The position numbers were made by a program, and so were the translations under genes. The notes beneath the pieces were generated by a model. It ran no database searches. It had not been told where the DNA came from and saw only the letters and a program-made list of their open reading frames with translations. From Cohnella fermenti (GTDB lineage: Bacteria > Bacillota > Bacilli > Paenibacillales > Paenibacillaceae), in NCBI RefSeq assembly GCF_004801405.1, contig NZ_SSOB01000009.1:62001-126000 (forward strand): DNA of 64,000 nucleotides, given 5' to 3'. This document shows positions 8,136 through 17,119 of this stretch, in pieces; within the stretch, counting starts at the first letter, position 1; each line of letters starts with the position of its first letter.

Positions 8136-8164
8136 AGTATAGCACAGTCGAATGACCGTTACAA
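8136..8164 (-). promoter_or_regulatory. Sigma-A promoter for rpsO (pnp)
   Basis: TTGTAA (8164-8159), a 17-base spacer and TATACT (8141-8136), with an extended TGC before the -10, form a near-consensus promoter. The -35 hexamer includes the TAA stop of ribF. The predicted leader to rpsO is about 120 bases. Confidence 0.8.
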
Positions 8165-9130
8165 CAACTCCAACCTTTTTCTAGCATTCGCCGCATCCCT
8201 GCCGATCTGCTCGACGAGGGCGTCAAGGGAACCGAACTTCATCTCCGGCCGCAGGAAGTCGTGGAACCGAACCTGCAAGCTCTTGCCGTACAGGTCCCGG
8301 TCGAAGTCCAGCAAGTGCGCCTCCAGCTTCGGCTCGATCGCGCCCTTGTCCACGGTCGGACGAAGGCCGACGTTCATAACGCCCTTATAGACAGGGGCAT
8401 CCGGACCATCGTCCGTCCGCACCGTAACGGCATAAACCCCATGCTTCGGCAGAAAATAAGAGTGCGAGGGATCGATGTTCGCCGTCGGGAACCCCAGCTG
8501 TCTGCCGAGCGCCTTGCCGTGGACGACTTCCCCTCTGACCTCGTAAGGACGGGCCAGCAGCTCCGCCGCTTGCCGGCATTCTCCGTCCGTCAGAAGCTGG
8601 CGAACCCGAGAGCTGCTTACCTTCGCGCCGTCCCGGTATACGGGCTCCACCACCTGCACGTCGATGGCCGCTCCGCCGATCTGCCTCAGAAGCTCGGCGG
8701 AGCCTTGCCCGCGATGGCCGAAGTGGAAGTCGAAGCCGACGACGATCGTCCTGACGCCTAGCGGGAGGAGCAGCTCGCGGATGAAGCGCTCCGCCGTTAC
8801 CTCCGAGAAGGCTCTGTCGAACGACATGACAAGCGACGTCTCTACCCCTTCCGCCGCGAACAGCTCCAGCTTGTGCTCCATCGGGGTGAGCACCGAATGG
8901 TATTGGTCCTTGCCGAGCACGACCCGCGGGTGCGGATCGAACGTGAGGACCGCGGGGGTCTCTCCCCGTTCCCGCCCGAGCGTCACCGCTCGCCGGATGA
9001 CTTCCCGGTGCCCCAGATGCACCCCGTCGAAGAAGCCGATTGCGAGCGACAAGCCTTGCGGCTTCGCGGCTTGTTCCGGCAAGTCAAAAACGTCCGATTG
9101 CGGCGAATACGCGATTCCGTAAAGTTCCAC
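8159..9130 (-). CDS. ribF: Bifunctional riboflavin kinase / FAD synthetase
   Basis: Converts riboflavin to FMN and FMN to FAD. The N-terminal adenylyltransferase domain has GFFDGVHLGHREVI. The C-terminal flavokinase has GKALGRQLGFPTANID and VYKGVMNVGLRPTV. The start is a GTG at 9130: GCAGGAGGA lies seven bases before it, whereas an in-frame ATG seven codons upstream overlaps that very ribosome binding site. Length is then 323 residues, typical for the family. It follows truB by 42 bases, as in B. subtilis (truB-ribC). Confidence 0.95.
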   Translation of the reverse strand: MELYGIAYSPQSDVFDLPEQAAKPQGLSLAIGFFDGVHLGHREVIRRAVTLGRERGETPAVLTFDPHPRVVLGKDQYHSVLTPMEHKLELFAAEGVETSLVMSFDRAFSEVTAERFIRELLLPLGVRTIVVGFDFHFGHRGQGSAELLRQIGGAAIDVQVVEPVYRDGAKVSSSRVRQLLTDGECRQAAELLARPYEVRGEVVHGKALGRQLGFPTANIDPSHSYFLPKHGVYAVTVRTDDGPDAPVYKGVMNVGLRPTVDKGAIEPKLEAHLLDFDRDLYGKSLQVRFHDFLRPEMKFGSLDALVEQIGRDAANARKRLELL

Positions 9131-9172
9131 CTGCTGTCCTCCTGCATCCAATCTAGCGGCTTCCCGTCAGCG

Positions 9173-10117
9173 TCAGCCGTTCTGCTCCGAAGGATGGAAC
9201 ACCTTGAGCGGGCGCAACGTTCCCCGGGCCGGATCGCTGTCGAACAAGCCCAGGAAGACGTCGTCGCTGCCGCGATACAGCCTCCAGATTCCTTCGCGGT
9301 CCGGAGGAGGAAGCAAGTCGGCGCCCGCAAGCGTCTTGCCCTGCAGCGCGAAGATTGCCTCCCGCTCCCCCGCCTCGGTTCTCGGGAAGCCGAGCATCTC
9401 GTCCGCCGGCACGAACCGCTCGGCCAGACGGCCTTCCCGCTTAAGCTCCTCCAGCTCTTCCAAGGTGACGCAATCCTCTTGGGTTAATCCCGCGCTTACC
9501 GTCCGAATCAAGCCGGCCATGACGGCGGGAACGCCCAGCTTGCGTCCGATATCGACGCAGAGCGTGCGAATGTAGGTTCCCTTGGAGCAGCGGACGGAGA
9601 AGCGAACCTCCGGCTGCGGCTTCGAGACGTCGATCTGCAGCAGGTCGATCCCGTGAATCGTAACCGGCCGCGCCTGACGCTCGACGGTCACGCCTTCGCG
9701 CGCCAACTCGTACAGACGCTTGCCGTTCACCTTCACGGCGGATACCATCGGGGGAATCTGAACGATGTCTCCGACGAAGGCGAGCACGGCGTCCCTGATT
9801 TGCGCTTCCGTCAGATGGCTGACGTCCGCGGTCTCGATGATGTCGCCTTCGGCATCCTCCGTATCGGTCGCAATTCCGAAGCGGAGCGTCGCCTCGTACG
9901 TCTTCGGCATCTCCTGAAGGTATTCAACCATGCGGGTAGCTCGTCCGACGCAGATCGGCAACACTCCGGTAACCGCCGGGTCGAGCGTGCCGGTATGACC
10001 GATCCGCTTCACGCCCACAATCCGCCGCGCCTTCGCGACAACGTCATGGGACGTCCAGCCGGCAGGCTTCCAGATGCCGAGAACTCCTTCGGGAACGAAC
10101 GATAAAGGTTGAGTCAT
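9173..10117 (-). CDS. truB: tRNA pseudouridine(55) synthase
   Basis: Makes the universal pseudouridine 55 in the T loop of tRNAs. The catalytic Asp46 lies in GHTGTLDPAVTGVLP. KTYEATLRFG, the YIRTLCVDIG block and a C-terminal PUA-like tail (LPPPDREGIWRLYRG) are present. It has 314 residues, slightly longer than the E. coli and B. subtilis enzymes at the C-terminus. The start ATG overlaps the nrnA stop in an ATGA arrangement, which implies translational coupling. Confidence 0.96.
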   Translation of the reverse strand: MTQPLSFVPEGVLGIWKPAGWTSHDVVAKARRIVGVKRIGHTGTLDPAVTGVLPICVGRATRMVEYLQEMPKTYEATLRFGIATDTEDAEGDIIETADVSHLTEAQIRDAVLAFVGDIVQIPPMVSAVKVNGKRLYELAREGVTVERQARPVTIHGIDLLQIDVSKPQPEVRFSVRCSKGTYIRTLCVDIGRKLGVPAVMAGLIRTVSAGLTQEDCVTLEELEELKREGRLAERFVPADEMLGFPRTEAGEREAIFALQGKTLAGADLLPPPDREGIWRLYRGSDDVFLGLFDSDPARGTLRPLKVFHPSEQNG

Positions 10118-11097
10118 TGCGCTTCGTCCAGCGCCTGCCGTACCGCCGCAACAACGAGCGGAATCGCTGCGGAGAGATTCGCGCCCACTCGGCAGCCGGC
10201 CGCGCGAACGTGTCCCCCCCCTCCGAATTGCTGAGCGACTGCGGCGACGTCGACCTTGCCCGCCGACCGCAGACTGATCTTGACCGAATCCGGGGCGTTC
10301 TGCTTAAACAGAATGCCGACCTCCACCCCTTCGACGTTGCGGGGGTAGTTGACAAGCCCTTCCAGGTCTTCGTTCGAAGCCCCTGTCTCGGAGAGGTCTT
10401 CGGTCGTCACCCACAGCCATCCGACCCGGTTGTCCGGGCTGAATTCCAGCCGGGCTAGCGCGGTCTGAATCATTCTCATCTGACCGAGCGTCATGCGCTC
10501 GAGCAGCCGCTCCGCCAGATCGGGGCCGTTCGCTCCCGCCCGAAGCATGGAGGAGGCGATGTCCATCACCTTCGCGCTCGTATTCGCGTAGCGGAAGCCC
10601 CCGGTATCCGTCATGAGCCCGGTGTAGATGGCCGTGGCGGTTCCTTCGTCGGGAGCGAGCTTTGCCGATTCGATCAGATCGTGCAGAATCTCGACGGTTG
10701 CGGCCGCATTGCTGTCGATCAGGTTGACGGTGCCGAAGCCGTCGTTCGTCGGATGATGATCGACGTTAAGCAGCTCGAAGCCGTCCTCGAACAGCTCCTG
10801 CGCCGTCCCGCAGCGGGAGAAATCCGCGCAATCGACGGTAATGACGTGCTTGAACTTCCGATCGGGCCTGCTTGCGGCCGTCGCGATCGAATCGCTGCCG
10901 TGCAGATAAGCGAGCCGCGACGGAATCGGGCCGTCGTTGTACATCGTGTACGTCTTCCCCAGCTTCCCGAGCAGCCATGCGGCCGCGACCGTGGAGCTGA
11001 TGGCATCCCCGTCCGGCTGGACATGGGACACCACCAGGAAGTCGTCCCGCTCACGAATGAACTCGGCTGCCGCGTTGAGCTTGTCGCCCCACGTCAT
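10114..11097 (-). CDS. nrnA: DHH-family oligoribonuclease / pAp phosphatase (NrnA)
   Basis: Degrades short oligoribonucleotides and dephosphorylates 3'-phosphoadenosine 5'-phosphate. The metal-binding motifs of DHH phosphoesterases are all present: [11 protein letters not shown] (His25, Asp29, Asp31), [15 protein letters not shown], and the DHHA1 motif [11 protein letters not shown] near the C-terminus. Length is 327 residues. ATGA overlaps link it to rbfA upstream and truB downstream. In B. subtilis nrnA is elsewhere; many other Bacillota keep it in this infB-rbfA-truB cluster. Confidence 0.94.
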   Translation of the reverse strand: MTWGDKLNAAAEFIRERDDFLVVSHVQPDGDAISSTVAAAWLLGKLGKTYTMYNDGPIPSRLAYLHGSDSIATAASRPDRKFKHVITVDCADFSRCGTAQELFEDGFELLNVDHHPTNDGFGTVNLIDSNAAATVEILHDLIESAKLAPDEGTATAIYTGLMTDTGGFRYANTSAKVMDIASSMLRAGANGPDLAERLLERMTLGQMRMIQTALARLEFSPDNRVGWLWVTTEDLSETGASNEDLEGLVNYPRNVEGVEVGILFKQNAPDSVKISLRSAGKVDVAAVAQQFGGGGHVRAAGCRVGANLSAAIPLVVAAVRQALDEAQ

Positions 11098-11450
11098 CCG
11101 TTGCGATTCTCCCGATTGATCTCCTGCAGAAGCGACTCGATGTGGCTGCCGTACTCGATGGAGCTGTCGAAGCGGAATTCGATCTCCGGCGTATGTCTGA
11201 GTCTCATTCTTCTGCCGAGCTCGGAGCGAAGGAAGCCCTTCGCCTTGGCAAGCGCATGAAGAGTCGCTTCCTTCTGCTCTTCGTTGCCAAGAATGCTGAG
11301 GTATACGCGCGCGAGAGACAGATCGCTCGTCACGTCGACGCCCGTAACCGTTATGAACCCGATGCGAGGGTCCTTAAGCTCGGTCTGGATAAGGGAGCTG
11401 ATCTCTTTCTTGATCTGCTCTCCTACCCGACCGACGCGGAATTTCGCCAT
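11094..11450 (-). CDS. rbfA: Ribosome-binding factor A
   Basis: Single KH-fold protein of 118 residues that helps 16S rRNA 5' end maturation during cold growth. The start [20 protein letters not shown], then [21 protein letters not shown] and the [18 protein letters not shown] stretch are diagnostic. It lies 31 bases after infB; the ylxP gene that separates infB and rbfA in B. subtilis is absent here. It overlaps nrnA by four bases. Confidence 0.96.
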   Translation of the reverse strand: MAKFRVGRVGEQIKKEISSLIQTELKDPRIGFITVTGVDVTSDLSLARVYLSILGNEEQKEATLHALAKAKGFLRSELGRRMRLRHTPEIEFRFDSSIEYGSHIESLLQEINRENRNG

Positions 11451-11481
11451 GCGGCCTTCACCTCTTTTTTCCTGTCGCGGA

Positions 11482-14400
11482 TTATCGCTCGACGGACTCC
11501 ATCACGAAGGCTTCGATCACGTCGCCGATCTGAATGTCGTTGAACTTCTCGAGCGTAATGCCGCATTCATAGCCTTCCGATACTTCCTTCGCGTCATCCT
11601 TGAACCGCTTCAAGGAATCGAGCTTGCCTTCGTGCACGACGATGCCGGAGCGAACGACGCGGCATTCGGCGTTGCGGCTGACCTTGCCGTCCGTGATCAT
11701 GCAGCCGGCGATCGTGCCGACCTTGCTGACCTTGAACGTCTCGCGAACTTCCGCGTGGCCGATGACCTTCTCCTTGAATACCGGATCGAGCATGCCCTTC
11801 ATCGCCTGTTCGATCTCTTCGATCACCTTGTAGATGATTCGGTGCAGGCGCACATCGACCTTCTCCTGATCGGCGGTCGCCGCCGCGCGAGGCTCCGGAC
11901 GGACGTTGAAGCCGATAACGATCGCGGAAGAGGCCATGGCGAGCGAGATGTCGGATTCGGTAATCGCGCCGACGCCGTTGTGGATCGTCTTGACGCGCAC
12001 GCCTTCGACCTCGATCTTCTCGAGCGAGCCCTTAAGCGCTTCGAGCGAGCCTTGCACGTCCGCCTTGAGGATGACGTTGAGGTCCTTGATCTCGCCTTCC
12101 TTGATCTTGCTGAACAGGTCGTCGAGCGTCACCTTCGAATTCGCCTTCATCGTCTCCTGTCGCGTCTTGATCGAGCGCTTATCGGAGATCTCGCGAGCCT
12201 TCCGCTCGTCCTCGAACACCATGAACGGATCGCCCGCTTGCGGAACTTCCGTCAGACCGGTGATCTCGACCGGAGTCGACGGCCCGGCTTCCTTGACGCG
12301 GCGTCCGCGGTCGTTCGTCATGGCGCGGACACGGCCGAAGCAGTCGCCGGCAACGAACGCGTCGCCCACCTTAAGCGTGCCGTTCTGCACGAGAATACGT
12401 GCGATCGGGCCTTTGCCCTTGTCGAGCTCGGCTTCGATGACCGTGCCGCGGGCGCGCTTATCCGGGTTCGCCTTGTAGTCGTTCACTTCGGCGACAAGCA
12501 GAATCATCTCGAGCAAGCCTTCGAGGTTGATGCGCTGCTTGGCGGACAGCTCGACGAAGATCGTATCGCCGCCCCACGCTTCCTGAACGAGGCCGTACTC
12601 GGTCAGCTCCTGCTTCACCTTGTCCGGGTTCGCGCCCGGCTTGTCGATCTTGTTGACCGCAACGATGATCGGCACGTTCGCCGCCTTCGCATGGTTGATC
12701 GCCTCGACCGTCTGCGGCATGACGCCGTCATCCGCCGCGACGACAAGAATCGTAATATCGGTAACCTGGGCTCCGCGGGCGCGCATCGTCGTGAACGCTT
12801 CGTGGCCCGGGGTATCCAGGAACGTAATCTTCTGGCCGTGAACCTCGACCTGGTACGCGCCGATATGCTGCGTGATGCCGCCGGCTTCGCCGCTCGCCAC
12901 CTGCGTCTCGCGGATCGCGTCGAGGAGAGTCGTCTTCCCGTGGTCGACGTGGCCCATGATCGTTACGACGGCAGGACGGGTAATCAGCGCATCCGGGTTG
13001 TCGTTCTCTTCGATCGTCTCGAAGTTCGAGTCTTCCACGACAATCTTCACTTCGGTCTCGACGCCGTATTCGCCTGCGACGAGCAGGACGGTATCCAGAT
13101 CCAGCTCTTGATTGATCGTCGCCATGACGCCCATCATAAGCAGCTTCTTGATGACTTCGGAAGCGTCCTTATGCAGCAGCTTCGCCAGCTCGCCGACGGT
13201 CATCTCGCCGCGGACGATAACCTTCTTCGGCGTATTGTCGATCTTCTCGCGTTGAGGCTGGCCTTTGCCTCTGGCGCCCTTGCCTTTGCCCTTCGAACGG
13301 AACCGATCCTCGCCGAACCGGTTGTTGAATTCGTTGTCCTTCCGCTTGCCGCCGCTGCGGTTGCTGTCGGAATCCTTGCGGCCGTCCGTACGTCCGCCCG
13401 GACGGCCTGCGCCGCCGCGATTGCCCGCTGCCGCCGGCTGCGACGACGAGCGTCCCGCGCCGGTGCCGACGCCGAATCCGCTCTGCGCGCGACCGCCGAA
13501 GCTGCTTCCGCCGCCGGCTGTCTGACCGCCTTGCGGACGATTGAAGCCTCCGCCTTGACCTTGCGGACGGTCGCCCTGCGGACGATTAAAGCCGCCGCCC
13601 TGACCCTGCGGACGATTGAAGCCTCCGCCTTGGCCTTGCGGTCGATCGCCCTGCGGACGATTATAGCCGCCGCCTTGTCCCTGCGGACGATTGTAGCCGC
13701 CTTGACCTTGCGGACGGTCGCCCTGCGGGCGATTGTAGCCGCCTTGGCCTTGCGGACGGTCGCCCTGCGGACGATTGTACCCGCCTTGGCCTTGCGGACG
13801 GTCGCCCTGCGGGCGATTGTACCCGCCTTGGCCTTGCGGACGGTCGCCCTGCGGACGATTGTAGCCGCCTTGGCCTTGCGGACGGTCGCCCTGCGGACGA
13901 TTGTAGCCGCCTTGACCTTGCGGACGGTCGCCTTGCGGACGATTGTAGCCGCCTTGGCCTTGCGGACGGTCGCCGCCTTGACCGCGGTTGTACCCGCCCT
14001 GACCTTGCGGACGGTCGCCGCCTTGGCCGCGGTTATAGCCGCCTTGGCCTTGCGGACGGTCGCCGCCTTGGCCGCGATTGTAGCCGCCTTGGCCCTGCGG
14101 ACGATCGCCGCCCTGGCCTTGCTGCGGGCGGTCGCCCTGAGCGCGCTCGCTGTGCGGACGCTCGCCGCCTTGGCCGGAAGCAGGCGCACTCGGCGCCGGC
14201 GTGGAAGCGATGGACGCTTGAGGCGCCGACGATGCCGAAGAAGCGGCCGAGTTGGAAGCGGTGGACGCCTCTTCCGAACGGCGCGGCTGCGAGGAAGAGC
14301 TTTGGCCTTGCGCGCCTTGCCCTTGTCCTTGCGCGCCTTGTCCTTGGCCGCCCTGGCCGCCGTGATTGCCTTGCGCCGGACGGGACGAAGCCCCGCCTTG

Positions 14401-14634
14401 GGAGCCGCCGCCTTGCTTCGGCGCTTGCGCCATCTTCGCGGCGGCATTCGCCTTCACGTCGCGGAAGAACTTCTCCACGGCGCCGACCATATTGTCTTCC
14501 ATCACGCTCATATGGTTGTTAACGGGCAGATTAACCCGCTTCAGAATCGTGATGACTTCCTTGCTGCTCATATTGAGCTGCTTCGCATACTCATACACGC
14601 GCAGCTTATCCTTGTTGTCTTCTTGTTTACTCAA
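11482..14634 (-). CDS. infB: Translation initiation factor IF-2, with long repetitive N-terminal region
   Basis: GTPase that places fMet-tRNA on the 30S subunit and promotes subunit joining. The N-terminal IF2N module (residues 1-55) is followed by an Ala/Gln/Gly-rich region and a tandem repeat. After a basic stretch and a second IF2N-type module, the G domain begins near residue 555 ([21 protein letters not shown]). The C-terminal fMet-tRNA-binding domain ends near [14 protein letters not shown]. At 1050 residues it is some 330 longer than B. subtilis IF-2, all of it before the G domain. The start is TTG at 14634 with GGAGGTGGAGAATA ahead; it overlaps rplGA by eight bases. Confidence 0.97.
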   Translation of the reverse strand: MSKQEDNKDKLRVYEYAKQLNMSSKEVITILKRVNLPVNNHMSVMEDNMVGAVEKFFRDVKANAAAKMAQAPKQGGGSQGGASSRPAQGNHGGQGGQGQGAQGQGQGAQGQSSSSQPRRSEEASTASNSAASSASSAPQASIASTPAPSAPASGQGGERPHSERAQGDRPQQGQGGDRPQGQGGYNRGQGGDRPQGQGGYNRGQGGDRPQGQGGYNRGQGGDRPQGQGGYNRPQGDRPQGQGGYNRPQGDRPQGQGGYNRPQGDRPQGQGGYNRPQGDRPQGQGGYNRPQGDRPQGQGGYNRPQGDRPQGQGGYNRPQGQGGGYNRPQGDRPQGQGGGFNRPQGQGGGFNRPQGDRPQGQGGGFNRPQGGQTAGGGSSFGGRAQSGFGVGTGAGRSSSQPAAAGNRGGAGRPGGRTDGRKDSDSNRSGGKRKDNEFNNRFGEDRFRSKGKGKGARGKGQPQREKIDNTPKKVIVRGEMTVGELAKLLHKDASEVIKKLLMMGVMATINQELDLDTVLLVAGEYGVETEVKIVVEDSNFETIEENDNPDALITRPAVVTIMGHVDHGKTTLLDAIRETQVASGEAGGITQHIGAYQVEVHGQKITFLDTPGHEAFTTMRARGAQVTDITILVVAADDGVMPQTVEAINHAKAANVPIIVAVNKIDKPGANPDKVKQELTEYGLVQEAWGGDTIFVELSAKQRINLEGLLEMILLVAEVNDYKANPDKRARGTVIEAELDKGKGPIARILVQNGTLKVGDAFVAGDCFGRVRAMTNDRGRRVKEAGPSTPVEITGLTEVPQAGDPFMVFEDERKAREISDKRSIKTRQETMKANSKVTLDDLFSKIKEGEIKDLNVILKADVQGSLEALKGSLEKIEVEGVRVKTIHNGVGAITESDISLAMASSAIVIGFNVRPEPRAAATADQEKVDVRLHRIIYKVIEEIEQAMKGMLDPVFKEKVIGHAEVRETFKVSKVGTIAGCMITDGKVSRNAECRVVRSGIVVHEGKLDSLKRFKDDAKEVSEGYECGITLEKFNDIQIGDVIEAFVMESVER
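13540..14115 (-). repeat. In-frame tandem repeat in infB (units of 14-15 codons)
   Basis: About a dozen copies of [14 protein letters not shown] (or -GQG) follow each other at roughly residues 175-365 of IF-2, in 42-45-base units. Towards the C-terminal side the units change to [10 protein letters not shown] variants. The DNA copies are nearly identical, suggesting recent expansion or homogenisation. The peptide is rich in Gly, Gln, Arg and Tyr, a composition typical of flexible, RNA-associated low-complexity regions. Confidence 0.9.
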
Positions 14635-14956
14635 TATTCTCCACCTCCGAATGTTGAACCCAGCCGCTTCGAATCATGTCCGCGAACCCCTTGTCCGTTA
14701 CAGCGAACAATACCCGTTCGGGTTTACCGACGGCTCCCCCAAGCTCGAAACGGGTGAAACCGATTAACAGCTCTACCTTATAGCTTTCGCATTTGTCGGC
14801 AACTTTTTTCTTCGTGTTGTCCGAAGCGTCTCCCGCCAGCAGAACAAGCCTCGCCTCGCCGGAACGGATCGCCTTCAGCACGATCTCTTCCCCGGACACC
14901 AGCTTGCCGGCCCGCATGGCGAGACCAAGCCGCGACAATGCCTTATTCGTCGTCAT
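14627..14956 (-). CDS. rplGA: L7Ae-family ribosomal/K-turn protein (YlxQ, RplGA)
   Basis: A 109-residue L7Ae/L30e/S12e-fold protein. Recognisable segments are [38 protein letters not shown] and [20 protein letters not shown]. Orthologues bind kink-turn RNA, but the role of YlxQ in the ribosome is not established. It is encoded between rnpM and infB as in B. subtilis, overlapping rnpM by 14 bases and infB by 8, so the three are translationally coupled. Confidence 0.93.
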   Translation of the reverse strand: MTTNKALSRLGLAMRAGKLVSGEEIVLKAIRSGEARLVLLAGDASDNTKKKVADKCESYKVELLIGFTRFELGGAVGKPERVLFAVTDKGFADMIRSGWVQHSEVENIE

Positions 14957-15260
14957 CGTCTTGCATGAGCTCCTTGTTCGCTTGGAACTCGTCTTCCACC
15001 TGAATGAAGTCCGCTTCCAGCTTATCGTAAATCTCCGGCGCGACGGGAGTCTTGAGCGCCCGTTCGAACGCCTTCGACTTCTTCGCCAGCTTGAAGCAAG
15101 CGCTCTTCCCGCATAAATAAGCTCCGCGCCCCGGCTTCTTGCCCGTCAAGTCGATCTGAATGTCCCCTTGGGGCGAGCGAACGATGCGAATAAGTTCCTT
15201 CTTCGGCATCATCTCTTGACAGGCCACACACTTTCTCTGAGGTATCTTCCTCGTTCTCAA
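14943..15260 (-). CDS. rnpM: YlxR/DUF448 RNA-binding protein (RNase P modulator RnpM)
   Basis: A small basic protein of 105 residues. The family signature is complete: RKIPQRKCVACQ, ELIRIVRSPQGD, GKKPGRGAYLCGKSAC. Cysteines at 11, 14, 50 and 55 could form a metal or structural site. YlxR of B. subtilis has been reported to bind RNase P RNA and modulate its activity. The start is a TTG at 15260 with GGGGGAGGAG eight bases upstream; an upstream extension of the frame has no ribosome binding site. It carries an unusual acidic tail (MQDDDDE). Confidence 0.93.
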   Translation of the reverse strand: MRTRKIPQRKCVACQEMMPKKELIRIVRSPQGDIQIDLTGKKPGRGAYLCGKSACFKLAKKSKAFERALKTPVAPEIYDKLEADFIQVEDEFQANKELMQDDDDE

Positions 15261-15331
15261 GGCTCCACTCCTCCCCCTTGAAGCTTCGGAAGCAGGCGCC
15301 TCCGCAAGCCGGAACACCCCGCAAGCCGCAA

Positions 15332-16432
15332 TCAATCGATCGAGACGCTGTCCTGGTGCATGACGTCGGCGCTGGCCGTCTTCGGACGTCCGTATTCCTG
15401 CTCCGCCTGCGTCTCGCTCTTGATATCGATCTTCCAGCCGGTCAGCTTCGCGGCCAGACGGGCGTTCTGCCCCTTGATGCCGATCGCGAGCGACAACTGA
15501 TAATCCGGCACGATGACGCGGGCCATCTTCTCGCTCTCGAACACGATGACCTCGAGCACCTTCGAAGGACTGAGCGCGTTGGCGACATACTCCTCGACGG
15601 ATTCGGACCAACGGACGATATCGATCTTCTCGCCTCTCAGCTCGGTGACGATCGTCTGCACACGAATTCCCTTCGGACCGACGCAGGAGCCGATCGGATC
15701 GACCTCCTCCGCGCGGGAATGAACCGCGATCTTCGAGCGGAAGCCCGCTTCGCGCGCGACCGAGCGGATCTCGACCGTGCCGTCGAAGATCTCGGGAACC
15801 TCAAGCTCGAACAAGCGCTTCAACAGGCCGGGATGCGTGCGGGACAGAATGATCTGCGGCCCCTTGCTCGTATTCTCCACCTTCGTGATGTACGACTTGA
15901 CGCGGTCGCCCTGCTTGAACTTGTCGGTCGGCATCAATTCCGTGAGCGGAAGAGCGGCTTCCACCTTGCCCAGGTCGATGTACAGATTGCGCAGGTCCTG
16001 GCGCTGGATAATGCCGGTGACGATGTCCTGCTCCTTGTCGACATAAGCGTTGTAGATCAGCCCGCGCTCCGCTTCGCGAATGCGCTGGGTGACGACCTGC
16101 TTCGCCGTCTGGGCGGCGATCCGCCCGAAGTCGCGAGGCGTCACTTCGATCTCGGCGATGTCCTCGAGCTGGTAGTGCGGGTTGATGCTTCGCGCCGTCT
16201 CCAAGGAGATCTCGAGCCGGGGATCGAGCACCTCTTCCACGACGGTCTTGCGCGCATACACCTTGATGACGCCGGTCGTGCGATTGATATCGACACGCAC
16301 GTTCTGCGCGGTGTTGAAGTTGCGCTTGTAGCTAGAGATCAATGCCGCTTCGATCGCTTCGAGCAGAACGTCTTTGGTAATGCCTTTCTCACGCTCGATC
16401 TCCGACAATGCCTCGATGAACTCCATGCTCAT
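15332..16432 (-). CDS. nusA: Transcription termination/antitermination protein NusA
   Basis: RNA polymerase-binding pausing and termination factor. The N-terminal domain (about 1-125, FIEALSEIEREKGI) is followed by S1 (about 135-200) and two KH domains (about 230-345; GSCVGPKGIRVQTIV, AIGIKGQNARLAAKLTGW). There is no C-terminal acidic repeat, as usual in Bacillota. I start at ATG 16432 (MSMEFIEAL) because GGAAGGAGG lies about 12 bases ahead; an open upstream stretch of 12 codons covers that site. Length is 366 residues. It follows rimP by 25 bases. Confidence 0.96.
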   Translation of the reverse strand: MSMEFIEALSEIEREKGITKDVLLEAIEAALISSYKRNFNTAQNVRVDINRTTGVIKVYARKTVVEEVLDPRLEISLETARSINPHYQLEDIAEIEVTPRDFGRIAAQTAKQVVTQRIREAERGLIYNAYVDKEQDIVTGIIQRQDLRNLYIDLGKVEAALPLTELMPTDKFKQGDRVKSYITKVENTSKGPQIILSRTHPGLLKRLFELEVPEIFDGTVEIRSVAREAGFRSKIAVHSRAEEVDPIGSCVGPKGIRVQTIVTELRGEKIDIVRWSESVEEYVANALSPSKVLEVIVFESEKMARVIVPDYQLSLAIGIKGQNARLAAKLTGWKIDIKSETQAEQEYGRPKTASADVMHQDSVSID

Positions 16433-16457
16433 TGGGGAATGATTCCTCCTTCCAAGA

Positions 16458-16919
16458 TTAGAAAACAATGGCCAGGCGAGCCGAGGCCACTTTATCGTAA
16501 GGGATGGAAATCTCGCGGCGGCCGATCGTCATCGCGATCGTCTGCCCGTCGAAGCTGTCCAGCCTTCCTTCGAATTCTTTGGCGCCGCCGACCGGCTCGT
16601 AGGTCGTGACGAACACGTGCTTGCCTACGGCCTTCGTCACATCCTCCGGCTTCTTGAGCGGGCGCTCCGCCCCCGGAGAACTGACCTCCAGGAAGTAAGG
16701 ATCGGCGATCGGGTCCAGCTCATCCAGCTTCGCGCTGACGAATTCGGTAATGCGGCTGCAATCGTCCAGATCGACGCCGCCTTCCTTGTCCGCGAAGATG
16801 CGCAGGAACCAGTTGCTTCCTTCCTTCACATACTCGACATCCACAAGCTGATAGCCGTTCTCGTCCAGGTATGGAGAGACGAACTCTTCTACGATGGACT
16901 TGATCTTGGGTACGCTCAA
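16458..16919 (-). CDS. rimP: Ribosome maturation factor RimP
   Basis: Needed for 30S maturation. The 153 residues contain the family signatures YQLVDVEYVKEG.WFLRIF, VDLDDCSRITEFVSAKLD, FLEVSSPGAERPLKK and a C-terminal Sm-like domain (FEGRLDSFDGQTIAM). The start is TTG at 16919 with GGGAGGT seven bases upstream; the nearby ATG leads at once to a stop. It is the first gene of the rimP-nusA-rnpM-rplGA-infB-rbfA-nrnA-truB-ribF unit, behind a promoter and leader hairpin. Confidence 0.96.
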   Translation of the reverse strand: MSVPKIKSIVEEFVSPYLDENGYQLVDVEYVKEGSNWFLRIFADKEGGVDLDDCSRITEFVSAKLDELDPIADPYFLEVSSPGAERPLKKPEDVTKAVGKHVFVTTYEPVGGAKEFEGRLDSFDGQTIAMTIGRREISIPYDKVASARLAIVF

Positions 16920-16988
16920 ATCATGACCTCCCGCTTGCTGCGAATGGCTCTACCGCTTCCGCCGCGTAAGACCTAAAAGTCCCATGGC

Positions 16989-17018
16989 AAAACGGAAAGA
17001 GTGGGTTTCCCCACTCTT
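16989..17018 (-). terminator. Hairpin with T-rich tail between polC and rimP (terminator or leader attenuator)
   Basis: On the minus strand GAGTGGG-GAAA-CCCACTC (17016-16999) forms a stable stem with a GNRA-type tetraloop, followed by TTTCCGTTTTG. It lies after the polC stop, so it can end polC mRNA. It also lies about 45 bases downstream of the likely rimP promoter, so it would be in the rimP leader as well. Confidence 0.7.
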
Positions 17019-17053
17019 CTGCAGACAGTGATATCCACATGATTACCAGAAAT

Positions 17054-17083
17054 AATATACCATAACCTTGATTCGGATGGCAA
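17054..17083 (-). promoter_or_regulatory. Probable sigma-A promoter for the rimP-nusA-infB operon
   Basis: TTGCCA (17083-17078), an 18-base spacer and TATATT (17059-17054) with an upstream TGG (extended -10). It starts 37 bases after the polC stop codon. The predicted leader is about 125 bases and contains the hairpin at 16999-17016. Confidence 0.6.
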
Positions 17084-17119
17084 TTGGAATTTTGGAAGAG
17101 TCCCGCTGGCGGTGGCCGA

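Noticed and set aside
11284..14757. 1157-codon plus-strand ORF covering infB
   Set aside because: It is antisense to an unmistakable IF-2, is composed of Leu/Arg/Ala repeats mirroring the glycine-rich repeat, and has no ribosome binding site. GC-rich codon use removes stops in the opposite frame.
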